The notes: a model not told the origin generated them from the sequence alone. 11,916 nt of DNA from Elusimicrobia bacterium CG08_land_8_20_14_0_20_59_10 (GCA_002779045.1 PEXO01000264.1:1-11916); one strand, 5' to 3'; shown: positions 1-7,306, counted from the stretch's first letter. A program made the numbers and translations.

Positions 1-886
1 CTGAAAAAGCGAAGCCGGCGCAGATGAACAGCAGGATAACGGCGTCGGCCATGAACATCTTCCGCTCGCCTATTTTGTCCGTCAGCGCGCCGAAGGCCTG
101 GCGGAAGACCGTTCCCAGGAAATAGGCGACCATTGAAAGTCCGGCCATAAGCGCGGGACTGGCGCCGTAGACGGTGACCAGCACCCAGGGCGCGAAGGTG
201 AGGAAGATCTGCTTGCGCGCGCCGAAAAGGATATTGAGCAGGTAATATAATTTGTACCGGCTGCGCAGCACAAAGCGCTTCCCGGCGGGAAGCGCGTCCC
301 CGGAACCGGTCTTCAGGCGCGCGAACAGAACGGCCGAAGCCACGGAGGCCAGCGCTGCGGCAAGAAACGCCAGCCGGTAGACCCCGGGGCCCGCTGTCTT
401 GGCAAAGAGCCACACCAGGCCGGCGCCCGCGATGGCCGCGAAGTTGGTCATGCCGCTTATCTGGCCCAGCCGCCGCCCCTGCCCCCCCGCTTTGGCCAGG
501 TTCAGCCCCATCACGCTTTCCACCGTCATGAAAAGGTGGCTGCCCGTGCTCCAGAGCAGCATCCAGACCAGCATCAGGTGATAGGACGGGGAGAGGAAGC
601 CCAGCCCGGCCACGCCGACGGCCGTAAGCAGGCTGGTGATCACCGCCCATTGCCGCACCGGCAGCGCCGCCAGCAGCCCGGTGATGAAGATGAGAATGAA
701 GCCGGGAAATTCGCGCGGGAATTCCAGGAAGCCGCGCTGGCCGGAAGTGAGGCTGAACGAATCGTTAAGATAGTTATTGAACGCCGATGAGATTATGCCG
801 GTATTTATGCCGAGGAAGAACACGCCCAGCAGGAAGGCCTTGAGTGCGGGGTCGGCATTGCGCCAGTGCGAAAGCAGTTTGCCCAT
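1..886 (-). CDS. MFS transporter, N-terminal 295 residues (runs off the left edge)
   Basis: An open frame runs on the minus strand from ATG at 886-884 to the window edge without a stop. The translation (starts MGKLLSHWRNADPALKAFLL) is rich in hydrophobic helices, roughly eight or nine in the visible 295 residues. A GALTDKIGERK segment at about residues 266-276 matches the conserved cytoplasmic loop motif of major facilitator superfamily carriers (G-x-x-x-D-x-x-G-x-R/K), here at the position expected after TM8. Around residues 190-210 lies a hydrophilic stretch that fits the central loop between the two six-helix halves. It would be an inner-membrane secondary transporter; the substrate cannot be read from the sequence. 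The start lies 7 bp beyond the apbE stop, so it is probably co-transcribed with the rnf genes, although no clear Shine-Dalgarno is seen. A functional link to Rnf is not shown. The C-terminal third is outside the window. Confidence 0.85.
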   Translation of the reverse strand, partial: MGKLLSHWRNADPALKAFLLGVFFLGINTGIISSAFNNYLNDSFSLTSGQRGFLEFPREFPGFILIFITGLLAALPVRQWAVITSLLTAVGVAGLGFLSPSYHLMLVWMLLWSTGSHLFMTVESVMGLNLAKAGGQGRRLGQISGMTNFAAIAGAGLVWLFAKTAGPGVYRLAFLAAALASVASAVLFARLKTGSGDALPAGKRFVLRSRYKLYYLLNILFGARKQIFLTFAPWVLVTVYGASPALMAGLSMVAYFLGTVFRQAFGALTDKIGERKMFMADAVILLFICAGFAFS

Positions 887-893
887 AGCGGCG

Positions 894-1904
894 TTAGAAT
901 ATTTCGGCGTATTTCCCGATATCCGGGCTTTTTAAGATCCGGCTCCCGGAGTCTATCAGAATAAATTCAACCTCCTTCTTCTCTTTGACCAGCCCCAGGG
1001 CTTTTTCATAGCCGAGCACGAAAAAAGAGGTGGCATAGGCGTCGGCAAGGGCCGGGTCCTGCGCGAACACGGTCACGCTCACCGGGCCCTGCGCGGGATA
1101 GCCGGTGGCGGTGTCTATTATGTGGTGATAAATCCGCCCCTCATGAACGAAGAAGTTCTCGTACCCCCCGCTGGTCACCACGGCGCAGTCGCGCTTCACT
1201 CTGAATTTCAGGAACAGCCCGCCTTTGGGATCCTTGATGCCGCCGGTCCAGCGCTCCCCGCCTTTGCTTCCCGAATAATACAGGTCGCCGCCCGCGTCCA
1301 CAACAAAATCGTTCAGCCCCGCCTTCTTCAGTATCTCACCGGCCTTGCCGGCCGCATAGCCCTTCGCGATACCGCCCAGACCGATGGCCATCCCCCTTTT
1401 TTTAAGAAAAAGCGTCAGTTCCCTACTGTTAAGCACGACATTGCGGTAATCCACCAGCGCAAGGGCTTTTTCTATCTCCTCCGCGGCCGGCGGGACTTTC
1501 CTTTTTTTCACATCCCATAATTTCCCGAGAGGCTTAAAGCTTATATCGAAAGCTCCCCGCGTTTCGGCCGATATCCCGAGGGCCAGCTCCACTACGCGGG
1601 CTGTATCGGGAGTTATTTTAACGGGTTTCAGACCTGCATCAGCGGCCGCGGCCGAGACCGGGCTGTCCGCCCGCCACTCGCTCAGCTCCGACTCCAGGCG
1701 CGCTACCTCCCCGAAGGCCTTTTCGGCTATGGCCGAGAATTCTTCCCGGCTTTTACCGGAACCGCCGCGGAACGCCTTTATCTTGAAGACCGTCCCCATC
1801 AAGACCCTCTGTTTTTCGTAGAAAGCGGGCCCGGCTTCCCCCCCGCAGGAGATAAGGAAAATAAAAAAAAGCGCCGGCAGGCATTTCATGAATTTATCTA
1901 TCAT
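894..1904 (-). CDS. apbE: FAD:protein FMN transferase (ApbE family lipoprotein)
   Basis: This 336-aa protein belongs to the ApbE/RnfF family, which cleaves FAD and attaches FMN by a phosphoester bond to Thr/Ser of target proteins such as RnfG and RnfD. A lipoprotein signal is visible: a hydrophobic stretch at residues 8-19 ends in the lipobox LISC with Cys20, so the mature enzyme should be tethered on the periplasmic side. Family motifs follow in order: GLGGIAKGYAAGK (175-187), VVDAGGDLYYSG (201-212), TSGGYENFF (244-252), HHIIDTATG (260-268) and ADAYATS (287-293), the last containing the Asp288 and Thr292 expected to bind Mg2+. Length is normal for the family. It lies 20 bp after rnfA, and its position at the end of the rnf operon supports the flavinylation role. 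An alternative start at Met6 (1889) would give a shorter signal peptide; neither start has a clear Shine-Dalgarno. Confidence 0.95.
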   Translation of the reverse strand: MIDKFMKCLPALFFIFLISCGGEAGPAFYEKQRVLMGTVFKIKAFRGGSGKSREEFSAIAEKAFGEVARLESELSEWRADSPVSAAAADAGLKPVKITPDTARVVELALGISAETRGAFDISFKPLGKLWDVKKRKVPPAAEEIEKALALVDYRNVVLNSRELTLFLKKRGMAIGLGGIAKGYAAGKAGEILKKAGLNDFVVDAGGDLYYSGSKGGERWTGGIKDPKGGLFLKFRVKRDCAVVTSGGYENFFVHEGRIYHHIIDTATGYPAQGPVSVTVFAQDPALADAYATSFFVLGYEKALGLVKEKKEVEFILIDSGSRILKSPDIGKYAEIF

Positions 1905-1924
1905 GAGGCATAGCCTGCGCGCGC

Positions 1925-2503
1925 TTATTTAACAAGGCCGGAAAAGCCCATAAAGGACATCGCGAGGAGCGCGGCCGTTATCAGGGCGATGGGAACGTTC
2001 CTGAAGTATTCGGGGATGTCGGCGAACTCCAGCCGCTCCCGGATACCCGAAAAAATAATGATGGCCAGCGTGAAGCCGATGGCGCTGCAGAAAGCGAAGA
2101 AAACCGCCATGACGAAGGAATACTTGTTCTGTATGGCCAGCAGGGACGCGCCCAGGATGGCGCAGTTCGTGGTTATCAGCGGCAGGTAGATGCCCAGCGC
2201 CTGGTAAAGGCCGTGGCTCAGTTTCTTTAGCGCTATCTCCACTATCTGCACCAGCGCCGCTATCACCAGGATGAACATTATCGTCTGCAGGTATTCTATG
2301 CGGAAAGGGACCAGGATGAATTTATGCAGCAGGAAGGTGATGGCCGTGGACAAGGTCATCACGAAAGTGACGGCCAGCCCCATGCCGGCGGCCGTCTCCA
2401 GCTTCTTGGAGACGCCCAGGTAAGGGCAGATCCCCAGGAAACGCGCGAAGATGACGTTATTTATGAAGATCGCGCTGACCATCACAAGGAGGAAATCTTT
2501 CAT
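1925..2503 (-). CDS. rnfA: Rnf complex membrane subunit RnfA
   Basis: A 192-aa integral membrane protein of the RnfA/NqrE family, with about six transmembrane helices. Together with RnfE it forms the membrane core that carries electrons across the bilayer. The family Cys motifs are present: GICPYLG with Cys26 and TTNCAILG with Cys114, which are the expected ligands to the intramembrane iron-sulfur centre shared with RnfE. Length is typical. The ATG overlaps the rnfE stop by 4 bp (ATGA), and a GGGGG Shine-Dalgarno stands about 5 bp upstream, inside rnfE, which supports translational coupling. RnfA and RnfE are paralogues. This one is assigned to RnfA because of its typical N-terminus (long hydrophobic start with the INNVIFARFLGICPYLG signature) and its place as the last core gene before apbE. 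Confidence 0.96.
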   Translation of the reverse strand: MKDFLLVMVSAIFINNVIFARFLGICPYLGVSKKLETAAGMGLAVTFVMTLSTAITFLLHKFILVPFRIEYLQTIMFILVIAALVQIVEIALKKLSHGLYQALGIYLPLITTNCAILGASLLAIQNKYSFVMAVFFAFCSAIGFTLAIIIFSGIRERLEFADIPEYFRNVPIALITAALLAMSFMGFSGLVK

Positions 2504-3096
2504 TCAGCCCCCTTTTTCCGGGAGAAATACGTCACAGCGGCTATCATGCAGCCCAGCACCAGGAAGGCCCCCGGCGGAAGCACGAAAATGAGTATCGGCG
2601 GGATATCGCCGAGGACAGGGATACCCAGCAGGGAACCGCTGCCGAGTATCTCCCTGATGGACGCGAGGATGGCCAGGGCCAGGGTAAAGCCCAGGCCCAT
2701 GCCGAGGGCGTCCAGCACCGAAGGCCAGACGCGGTTGCGGCTGGCGAAAGCCTCCGCCCGGCCGAGAACTATGCAGTTGACCACGATGAGCGGGATGAAG
2801 ATGCCGAGGCTTTTATTGAGCTCCGGCGAAAAAGCCTGTATCAGGGAATCGACGATGGTGACGAAGGTGGCTATGATCACCACGTAGACGGGTATCCTGA
2901 CCTTGGCGGGGATCTGCTTTGCCAGCAGCGAGATCACCACATTGGAGCCGAGCAGGACGAAGGTGGTGGCCAGGCCCATGCCCAACCCGTTGATAACGGT
3001 AGTAGTCACCGCCAGCGTCGGGCACAGGCCCAGCAGGGCCGTCAATACCGGGTTTTCCCGGACAATACCTTTGTTAAATTCTTTCCAGGCGTTCAT
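2500..3096 (-). CDS. rnfE: Rnf complex membrane subunit RnfE
   Basis: A 198-aa, six-helix membrane protein of the RnfE/NqrD family. The N-terminus WKEFNKGIVRENPVL and the motif LLGLCPTLAV (Cys25) are characteristic of RnfE. The second conserved cysteine is in LIVVNCIVLGRAEAFA (Cys108). With RnfA it is expected to hold the intramembrane iron-sulfur centre between cytoplasmic RnfB/RnfC and the flavin subunits RnfD/RnfG. The length is slightly below that of enterobacterial RnfE and usual for anaerobes. It overlaps rnfG upstream and rnfA downstream by 4 bp each, so the three should be translated in a coupled way. Confidence 0.96.
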   Translation of the reverse strand: MNAWKEFNKGIVRENPVLTALLGLCPTLAVTTTVINGLGMGLATTFVLLGSNVVISLLAKQIPAKVRIPVYVVIIATFVTIVDSLIQAFSPELNKSLGIFIPLIVVNCIVLGRAEAFASRNRVWPSVLDALGMGLGFTLALAILASIREILGSGSLLGIPVLGDIPPILIFVLPPGAFLVLGCMIAAVTYFSRKKGAE

Positions 3097-3647
3097 TTCT
3101 TTCTCTCTTGCGGATAGCGCTCCAAAACAAGCTTCAGCCCCCGCTCCAGTATCTCGGTTATGGCCCGGGAGGAGATGGTGGCCGCGGTGACAGCGTCCAC
3201 GTCCCCCCCGTCCTTTTTAACCTTCCAGTTAAAGCCGTCCAGCTTCCTGTCCTTGAACTGCCGCCGGAAGGCCGGCTCGGTTATCTTATTGCCGAGGCCC
3301 GGGGTTTCCTGGTGGGCCAGCACGCTGTAATCGTAGACCCCGCCGGCGGCGGAAACGGCCAGCAGCACCTTTATCCGCCCCGAGTAGCCCTTGTCGCCGG
3401 ACACCTCCACCGCCACGCCCTTCAGGCCGCCGTCCCTGTCTTTGATCTCAAAATATACCCGCCCGTCCGCGCCGGTGGCCCTGTTTATGTCCCCGTCGGA
3501 GAATTCAAAGGGAAAGATCTGGCGCAGGGCCTCTACTTTGACCCTTTCCACAGCTTTCCTGACGGGACCCTCGGTGAGCTTATTGGTCCCGAAGAGCAGG
3601 AGCGCGCTGAAAAACCCCGTTAGCGTCAATACAAGGACGGATCTCAT
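3093..3647 (-). CDS. rnfG: Rnf complex FMN-binding subunit RnfG
   Basis: This 184-aa protein has one N-terminal membrane helix (residues 4-20) followed by a periplasmic FMN-binding domain that carries covalent FMN. The start chosen is ATG 3647: it lies 1 bp after the rnfD stop, is preceded by AAGG about 9 bp upstream, and gives the usual short N-terminus before the helix. A frame extension to 3710 would run into rnfD and is not needed. The domain shows HQETPGLGNKI (112-122) and the flavin-attachment segment DAVTAATISS (151-160), so Thr157 is the likely FMN acceptor. The common motif is D-x-x-S/T-G-A-T/S; here the Gly is Ala, a variation that RnfD shares in this window. ApbE encoded three genes downstream is the likely modifying enzyme. 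The frame overlaps rnfE by 4 bp. Confidence 0.95.
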   Translation of the reverse strand: MRSVLVLTLTGFFSALLLFGTNKLTEGPVRKAVERVKVEALRQIFPFEFSDGDINRATGADGRVYFEIKDRDGGLKGVAVEVSGDKGYSGRIKVLLAVSAAGGVYDYSVLAHQETPGLGNKITEPAFRRQFKDRKLDGFNWKVKKDGGDVDAVTAATISSRAITEILERGLKLVLERYPQERKK

Positions 3648-3648
3648 T

Positions 3649-4611
3649 TTAACCGACCTTCCAGTTCTTACTGTTGGAATAGGAGTCCCACCTGTCGATG
3701 AGCGGAACAAAGGCGTTCATTATAAGGATGGCGAAGGAAACCCCCTCGGGGTAGCCCCCGAACAGCCTTATGACCGCCGTAAGCAGACCGCAGCCCAGGC
3801 CGAAAACAAATTGTCCGCGCTTCGAAACGGGACTGGTGACCATATCGGTAGCCATGAAGAAGGCCCCTAGCAGCAGGCCGCCCGTCGCCATATGGAACAG
3901 GGGCGAGGCATACACGGACGGGTCTATCAGGTAGAAGACGCCGGTAAAAGCGAAGACCATCCCTATGAAACTGAACGGTATTATCCAGGTTATATACCTC
4001 TTCCAGAAAAGGACAGCCGCGCCCAAGAGCAGCGCCAGGCCGGAGGTTTCGCCGAAACTGCCGCCTATGCCGCCGGAGAAAGCCTGCCACAGGGACATCG
4101 AAGAGAGCGCCTGCAGGCCCTCGGTCTTAAGTATGCCCAGCGGCGAGGCCGCGGTCTGGGCGTCCACCGCAAAAGGAACGGGCCAGCTGGTCATGGCGAC
4201 GGGGAAGGAGATCAGCAGGAATACCCGCGCCGCCAGGGCCGGGTTGAAAATATTGAAGCCCAGCCCGCCGAACAGCTGCTTGACTATGACGATGGCCACA
4301 AAGGCGCCCAACGCCGCCATCCAGAGGGGCAGGTTGGAAGGCAGGTTCAGCGCCAGCAGAACACCGGTAAGGACGGCGCTCCCGTCGAGAAAGGTGGGCT
4401 CCTGCTTCCTGACGCGGTTGAACAGATATTCGAACCCCGCCGAGGAGAATACGCACACCAGCAGCAGCGCCAGTATGCGCGGCCCGAAATAATATACGGA
4501 CGCGCCTATGGCCGGCAGCAGCGCGGCGGACACGGTATACATTATCTTTTCTATGCTGTCCTCTTCCCGCACATAAGGCGGATAGGAGGCTAGAAGTTTG
4601 GAATTTTCCAT
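3649..4611 (-). CDS. rnfD: Rnf complex membrane flavin subunit RnfD
   Basis: A 320-aa polytopic membrane protein of the RnfD/NqrB family, which carries covalent FMN and forms part of the ion-translocating membrane core. Typical family features are seen: the N-terminal SYPPYVREEDSI segment before the first helix, several hydrophobic helices, and the GGLGFNIFNPALAARVF segment (115-131). The flavin-attachment motif is VDAQTAASPLG, with Asp150 and Ser156 in the acceptor position. The more usual acceptor is Thr in SGAT or TGAT, so this copy has both a Gly-to-Ala and a Thr-to-Ser variation; Ser still has the hydroxyl needed for the phosphoester bond. The C-terminal segment with MATGGLLLGAFFMATDMVTSP and FGGYPEGVSFAIL is strongly conserved in the family. 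It follows rnfC by 2 bp and precedes rnfG by 1 bp. Confidence 0.96.
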   Translation of the reverse strand: MENSKLLASYPPYVREEDSIEKIMYTVSAALLPAIGASVYYFGPRILALLLVCVFSSAGFEYLFNRVRKQEPTFLDGSAVLTGVLLALNLPSNLPLWMAALGAFVAIVIVKQLFGGLGFNIFNPALAARVFLLISFPVAMTSWPVPFAVDAQTAASPLGILKTEGLQALSSMSLWQAFSGGIGGSFGETSGLALLLGAAVLFWKRYITWIIPFSFIGMVFAFTGVFYLIDPSVYASPLFHMATGGLLLGAFFMATDMVTSPVSKRGQFVFGLGCGLLTAVIRLFGGYPEGVSFAILIMNAFVPLIDRWDSYSNSKNWKVG

Positions 4612-4613
4612 CT

Positions 4614-5948
4614 TTAATTACCGCTTTTCACGGCTCTCTTTTTGATATCGGCGTTTATGGTTTTCGCGTACTTAATCCAGTGCACCAGGTCCCTTTTGGA
4701 GGGGCAGACATACGAGCAGCTGCCGCACTCCATGCACTGGGAAAGCCCGTACTCCGCGGTCTTTTCGGTCTCTCCCTTCTGCGAGAGATTGCCCAGCACC
4801 CAGGGCTTCAGGCCCGCCGCGCAGACTTCCTCGCAGCGTCCGCACCTTAGGCACGGACGTTCTTTGGCTGCGGCGATCCGGTCTTCTTTAATGAAAAGCA
4901 CGCCGGAGGTGGTCTTGGTCACCGGCACTTCAAAGCTGTACTGGGCCTTCCCCATCATCGGCCCGCCGGAGATGAGCAGATTGGTCCTTTTCAGGCCGAG
5001 CCCGCCGCAGTGCGTGACGAGATCGGAGAACATGGTCCCGATGCGCGCCCTGACGTTCTTTCTTTTCTTTATGGCGTTCCCGGAAACGGTCAGCACCCTG
5101 TCTATCAGCGGCCGGGTCCTGCAGACGGCGCCGTACACGGCCGCGGCGGTAGCCACATTGCTGACCATGCAGCCCACGTCGAAGGGCAGCTGCCCGTTGC
5201 CGACGCTGCGCCCCGTAACGGCGTTTATGAGCTGCTTTTCCCCGCCCTGCGGGTACCTGGCCTTGAGGGTCACCACCTGGAAGCCGTAGGGAGCGGCTTT
5301 TTCCGTCATCAGAGCGATGGCGTCCGGCTTGTTCTCCTCTATGCCCATGACGACGCCAGCGCCTTTAAAAAAAGAGGAGATTATCGCCAGGCCCTTCAAT
5401 ACCTCGTCCGTATTCTCAAGCAGCAGGCGGTGATCGGCCGTCAGGTACGGCTCACATTCCGCGCCGTTAAGGATAAGTGTGTCTATTTTCTTGTCTTTCG
5501 GGGGCGAAAATTTTACGTGCGCGGGAAAACCGGCGCCGCCCATGCCCACTATCCCGGCGTTCTTTATGCGGAGCAGCTTCTCCTCCGCGGGCAGGACGTT
5601 AAAATCCTCTTCCGGCGTGTTGAGGCCCTCCAGCCATTCGTCCTTACCGTCGGGCTCTATGAAGATCGTCTGGGCGAACTGCCCTCCCGGATGGGGGTGT
5701 TTTTCTATCTTTTTCACCTTGCCGCTTGTCGGCGCGTGAATGCGGGCGCTCACAAAACCGTCCGCCTCACCGATGCACTGGCCTTTCTTAACTTCATCGT
5801 TAACGGCCACAAGGGCTTTCGCGGGCTTGCCGATATGCTGGAGCAGCGGCACCGCCAGGAGCGCCGGCACCGGCATCTCCTCGATGGGGCTGCCGCTGGT
5901 GAACTTATTCTCTTCCGGGTGTATCCCGCCGGACCTAAATGTTTTCAT
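4614..5948 (-). CDS. rnfC: Rnf complex NADH-binding iron-sulfur subunit RnfC
   Basis: This 444-aa peripheral cytoplasmic subunit is the site of NAD+ reduction in the Rnf complex. From the ATG at 5948 the protein begins MKTFRSGGIHPEENK, the conserved RnfC N-terminus. The frame is open further upstream to 6017, but that part overlaps the end of rnfB and does not look like RnfC, and GAGAG stands about 7 bp before ATG 5948. Domains in order: an N-terminal barrel-sandwich-like domain (about 25-100), the flavin/NADH-binding GMGGAGFPAHVK (135-146) and NGAECEPYLTADHRLLL (161-177) of the NuoF-like fold, an SLBB-like region after about residue 285, and two [4Fe-4S] motifs, CLRCGRCEEVC (366-376) and CMECGSCSYVCP (405-416). 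Compared with enterobacterial RnfC it lacks the long Ala/Lys-rich C-terminal tail, as is normal for anaerobes. It lies 34 bp after rnfB. Confidence 0.97.
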   Translation of the reverse strand: MKTFRSGGIHPEENKFTSGSPIEEMPVPALLAVPLLQHIGKPAKALVAVNDEVKKGQCIGEADGFVSARIHAPTSGKVKKIEKHPHPGGQFAQTIFIEPDGKDEWLEGLNTPEEDFNVLPAEEKLLRIKNAGIVGMGGAGFPAHVKFSPPKDKKIDTLILNGAECEPYLTADHRLLLENTDEVLKGLAIISSFFKGAGVVMGIEENKPDAIALMTEKAAPYGFQVVTLKARYPQGGEKQLINAVTGRSVGNGQLPFDVGCMVSNVATAAAVYGAVCRTRPLIDRVLTVSGNAIKKRKNVRARIGTMFSDLVTHCGGLGLKRTNLLISGGPMMGKAQYSFEVPVTKTTSGVLFIKEDRIAAAKERPCLRCGRCEEVCAAGLKPWVLGNLSQKGETEKTAEYGLSQCMECGSCSYVCPSKRDLVHWIKYAKTINADIKKRAVKSGN

Positions 5949-5982
5949 CTGTATTCTCTCTGGTTGGATCGGTCTCCCGCAC

Positions 5983-6900
5983 CTAGCCGGCTTTCCCGGG
6001 GGGCGGCCCGGGCTCATGCCCGGCAGGACCTGCGCAATTAACGGGGCAGGACGGGCAACCGGGGGTTTTTTCCTCCGGCTTGACCGGCACGGGCTTAATG
6101 TCGTATTCGGTCAGGTGTATGCACTTTACCATGCGGCAGGCCGCAACGCAATCCCCGCAGGAAACGCATTTCGCGTCATCGATAACCGCGCAGAAATTCT
6201 CGACTTTTACCGCGCCGTATTTGCAGGCTTTAACACAGAGCCCGCAGGCGATGCAGCCGTTGGAGCAGTACTTCCTGGTGGCCGCCCCTTTATCCTCCGA
6301 CCGGCAGGCGACGAGGAATTTCTTTTCCCGCTTCTCCGTCATTTTCAGGACGCCCTGGGGGCACTTGACGATACAGAGCCCGCAGCCGATGCACCGCTGG
6401 TCGTCCACCACTATCAGCCCGTCTTTTATCTTCAGGGCGCCGTATTTACAGGCGGAAACGCAGGACCCCAGCCCCACGCAGCCGTAGCCGCACTGCTTGA
6501 GGCTGGGCAGGATCTGCATGGCCGCCCAGCAGTCCCTGATGCCTTTATACTCTGCCAGGAATTTGGTGGTCTTCCCGCTGCCGTTGCACAGGGCAACACA
6601 AACGACCGGTTTTGCCTCATCAAGCTTGATGCCCAGAAGCCTGCCCAGCTCATAGCTCAGCTCGCTCCCGCCTACGGGACAGATCTTCGAGGGATCCCTC
6701 TTCTTCACCATGTTCTCGGCGAACTGGGCGCAGCCCGGGTAGCCGCAGGCGCCGCAGTTGACTCCGGGCAGCATCGCCGTCAGCGTATCGATAAGGGGAT
6801 CGCGGTTTACGTGAAATTTTTTTGAGGCCCACAGGATAGCCAGGCCGAGAATGAACGTTATCGCGCTTAAGCTTAGTATCGGTACGAATATTTCCATCAT
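5983..6900 (-). CDS. rnfB: Rnf complex ferredoxin-like subunit RnfB (long form)
   Basis: A 305-aa iron-sulfur protein that takes electrons from reduced ferredoxin. An N-terminal membrane helix (residues 5-24) is followed by the Fe-S domain CGACGYPGC...C (Cys49, 52, 57, 74). A Cys-rich middle follows (101, 105, 124, 137, 141), and then a series of ferredoxin-type motifs: CGYGCVGLGSCVSAC, CIGCGLCIVKCP (170-181), CSNGCIACGLCVKAC (212-226) and CVSCGDCVAACRMVKC (245-260). This is the long RnfB with extra clusters seen in anaerobes, not the short enterobacterial form. The last 40 residues are a Pro/Lys-rich tail that holds three more cysteines, GCPSCPVNC (281-289), which I do not recognise as part of the family core. 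Two adjacent ATG codons (6900 and 6897) are possible starts, with AAGAG just upstream. It is the first gene of the operon. Confidence 0.96.
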   Translation of the reverse strand: MMEIFVPILSLSAITFILGLAILWASKKFHVNRDPLIDTLTAMLPGVNCGACGYPGCAQFAENMVKKRDPSKICPVGGSELSYELGRLLGIKLDEAKPVVCVALCNGSGKTTKFLAEYKGIRDCWAAMQILPSLKQCGYGCVGLGSCVSACKYGALKIKDGLIVVDDQRCIGCGLCIVKCPQGVLKMTEKREKKFLVACRSEDKGAATRKYCSNGCIACGLCVKACKYGAVKVENFCAVIDDAKCVSCGDCVAACRMVKCIHLTEYDIKPVPVKPEEKTPGCPSCPVNCAGPAGHEPGPPPGKAG

Positions 6901-6990
6901 ATGGCTCTTAGCAGGACTGCGCCCGCCTTGCGTGACTGAGAACGCCTTGTCACCGCCGGGCTATCTAAACGCGGCCTATGTGTCCCTTAT

Positions 6991-7019
6991 ATTATAGCGG
7001 TATTGAAGTTGCTTAACAA
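6991..7019 (-). promoter_or_regulatory. Sigma70-type promoter of the rnf operon
   Basis: Read on the minus strand, TTGTTA (7019-7014) and TATAAT (6996-6991) are separated by exactly 17 bp, which is close to the consensus housekeeping promoter. Transcription would begin near 6984, giving a leader of about 84 nt before rnfB. The -10 box is a perfect match and the -35 box matches four of six positions. No other element of similar quality was seen between rnfB and the rightward genes for this direction. Confidence 0.75.
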
Positions 7020-7090
7020 TTTAAAACCACGAACACTCATGCCTCCGACCTTCCCCCGATAATTCGGACCGGATGAGGTGGTAAAGTTAA

Positions 7091-7113
7091 ACGGTGCCCG
7101 GAAAAGCATCCGT
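7091..7113 (+). other. Possible hairpin in the intergenic region
   Basis: ACGGTGC (7091-7097) can pair with GCATCCGT (7106-7113) with one bulged T, leaving the loop CCGGAAAA. A competing stem CGGATG (7070-7075) with CATCCG (7107-7112) uses the same 3' half, so two alternative folds are possible in a plus-strand transcript. Whether this stretch is transcribed is not known. No T-run follows, so it is not a terminator. Confidence 0.3.
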
Positions 7114-7190
7114 TCGTATCAGGTCAAAGTCTTCCAAAAGGGCAAAAAAGACACGCAGCAGGCCCGCGCAGCACCCCGCTCTTACGCAAT

Positions 7191-7220
7191 AGGTGAAGGA
7201 TATAAATCCCGGCACCTTTT
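7191..7220 (+). terminator. Weak terminator-like hairpin
   Basis: AGGTG (7191-7195) pairs with CACCT (7213-7217), and inside it GGAT (7198-7201) pairs with ATCC (7206-7209) around an ATAA loop. The stem has a small asymmetric internal loop and is followed directly by T (7217-7220, counting the T of the stem). It resembles a short intrinsic terminator or attenuator for a plus-strand transcript starting somewhere in 7030-7190, but the U-run is short and no matching upstream promoter is obvious. Confidence 0.3.
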
Positions 7221-7288
7221 CGATTTGGAGATAAACTGCCTTCTAGCCTGTAACTACACTGGTCCGGAATGTGCCGGTTAAGAGTTTG

Positions 7289-7294
7289 TATAAT
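7289..7294 (+). promoter_or_regulatory. Candidate -10 element of the rightward operon
   Basis: A perfect TATAAT lies 12 bp before the ATG at 7307, preceded directly by TTTG. No convincing -35 hexamer is found 16-18 bp upstream (the region reads GGAATG or similar). If it is used, transcription would begin near 7301 and the first gene would have almost no leader, which would agree with the absence of a Shine-Dalgarno before ATG 7307. If translation instead begins at GTG 7271, this box would lie inside the gene. Confidence 0.4.
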
Positions 7295-7306
7295 AAACAG
7301 ATTAAT

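Larger units (their letters stand above)
6901..7306. other. Divergent intergenic region between the rnf operon and the rightward operon
   Basis: About 400 bp without a convincing gene separates two operons that point away from each other. Its central part (about 6980-7306) is clearly more AT-rich than the coding DNA on either side. It holds the rnf promoter and leader, a small hairpin at 7091-7113, a hairpin followed by T4 at 7191-7220, and a TATAAT element at 7289-7294. In the rnf leader (minus strand) CAAGGCG occurs twice, at 6949-6943 and 6930-6924, 19 bp apart. I do not recognise a known riboswitch, a tRNA or an attachment site in it. A 67-codon frame from GTG 7078 to 7281 is not supported as a gene. 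Confidence 0.7.

Noticed and set aside
1905..1924. Small palindrome AGGC-ATA-GCCT between rnfA and apbE as a terminator
   Set aside because: The stem is only 4 bp and no T-run follows; the genes are probably co-transcribed.
3892..4593. Plus-strand open frame of 233 codons
   Set aside because: Antisense to RnfD; the Gln/Arg/Gly-rich composition is typical of the strand opposite membrane proteins in GC-rich DNA.
5010..6041. Long plus-strand open frame of 343 codons opposite rnfC
   Set aside because: Lies antisense to a clear RnfC with motifs throughout; composition is that of a GC-rich shadow frame, with no recognisable domain.
5740..6825. Plus-strand open frame of 361 codons opposite rnfB and the rnfC start
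   Set aside because: Antisense to the conserved Cys motifs of RnfB; no ribosome-binding site or domain.
7078..7281. 67-codon plus-strand frame starting at GTG in the intergenic region
   Set aside because: No proper Shine-Dalgarno spacing, no recognisable features, and base composition at third positions unlike the neighbouring genes. It could still be a small protein, but nothing supports it.
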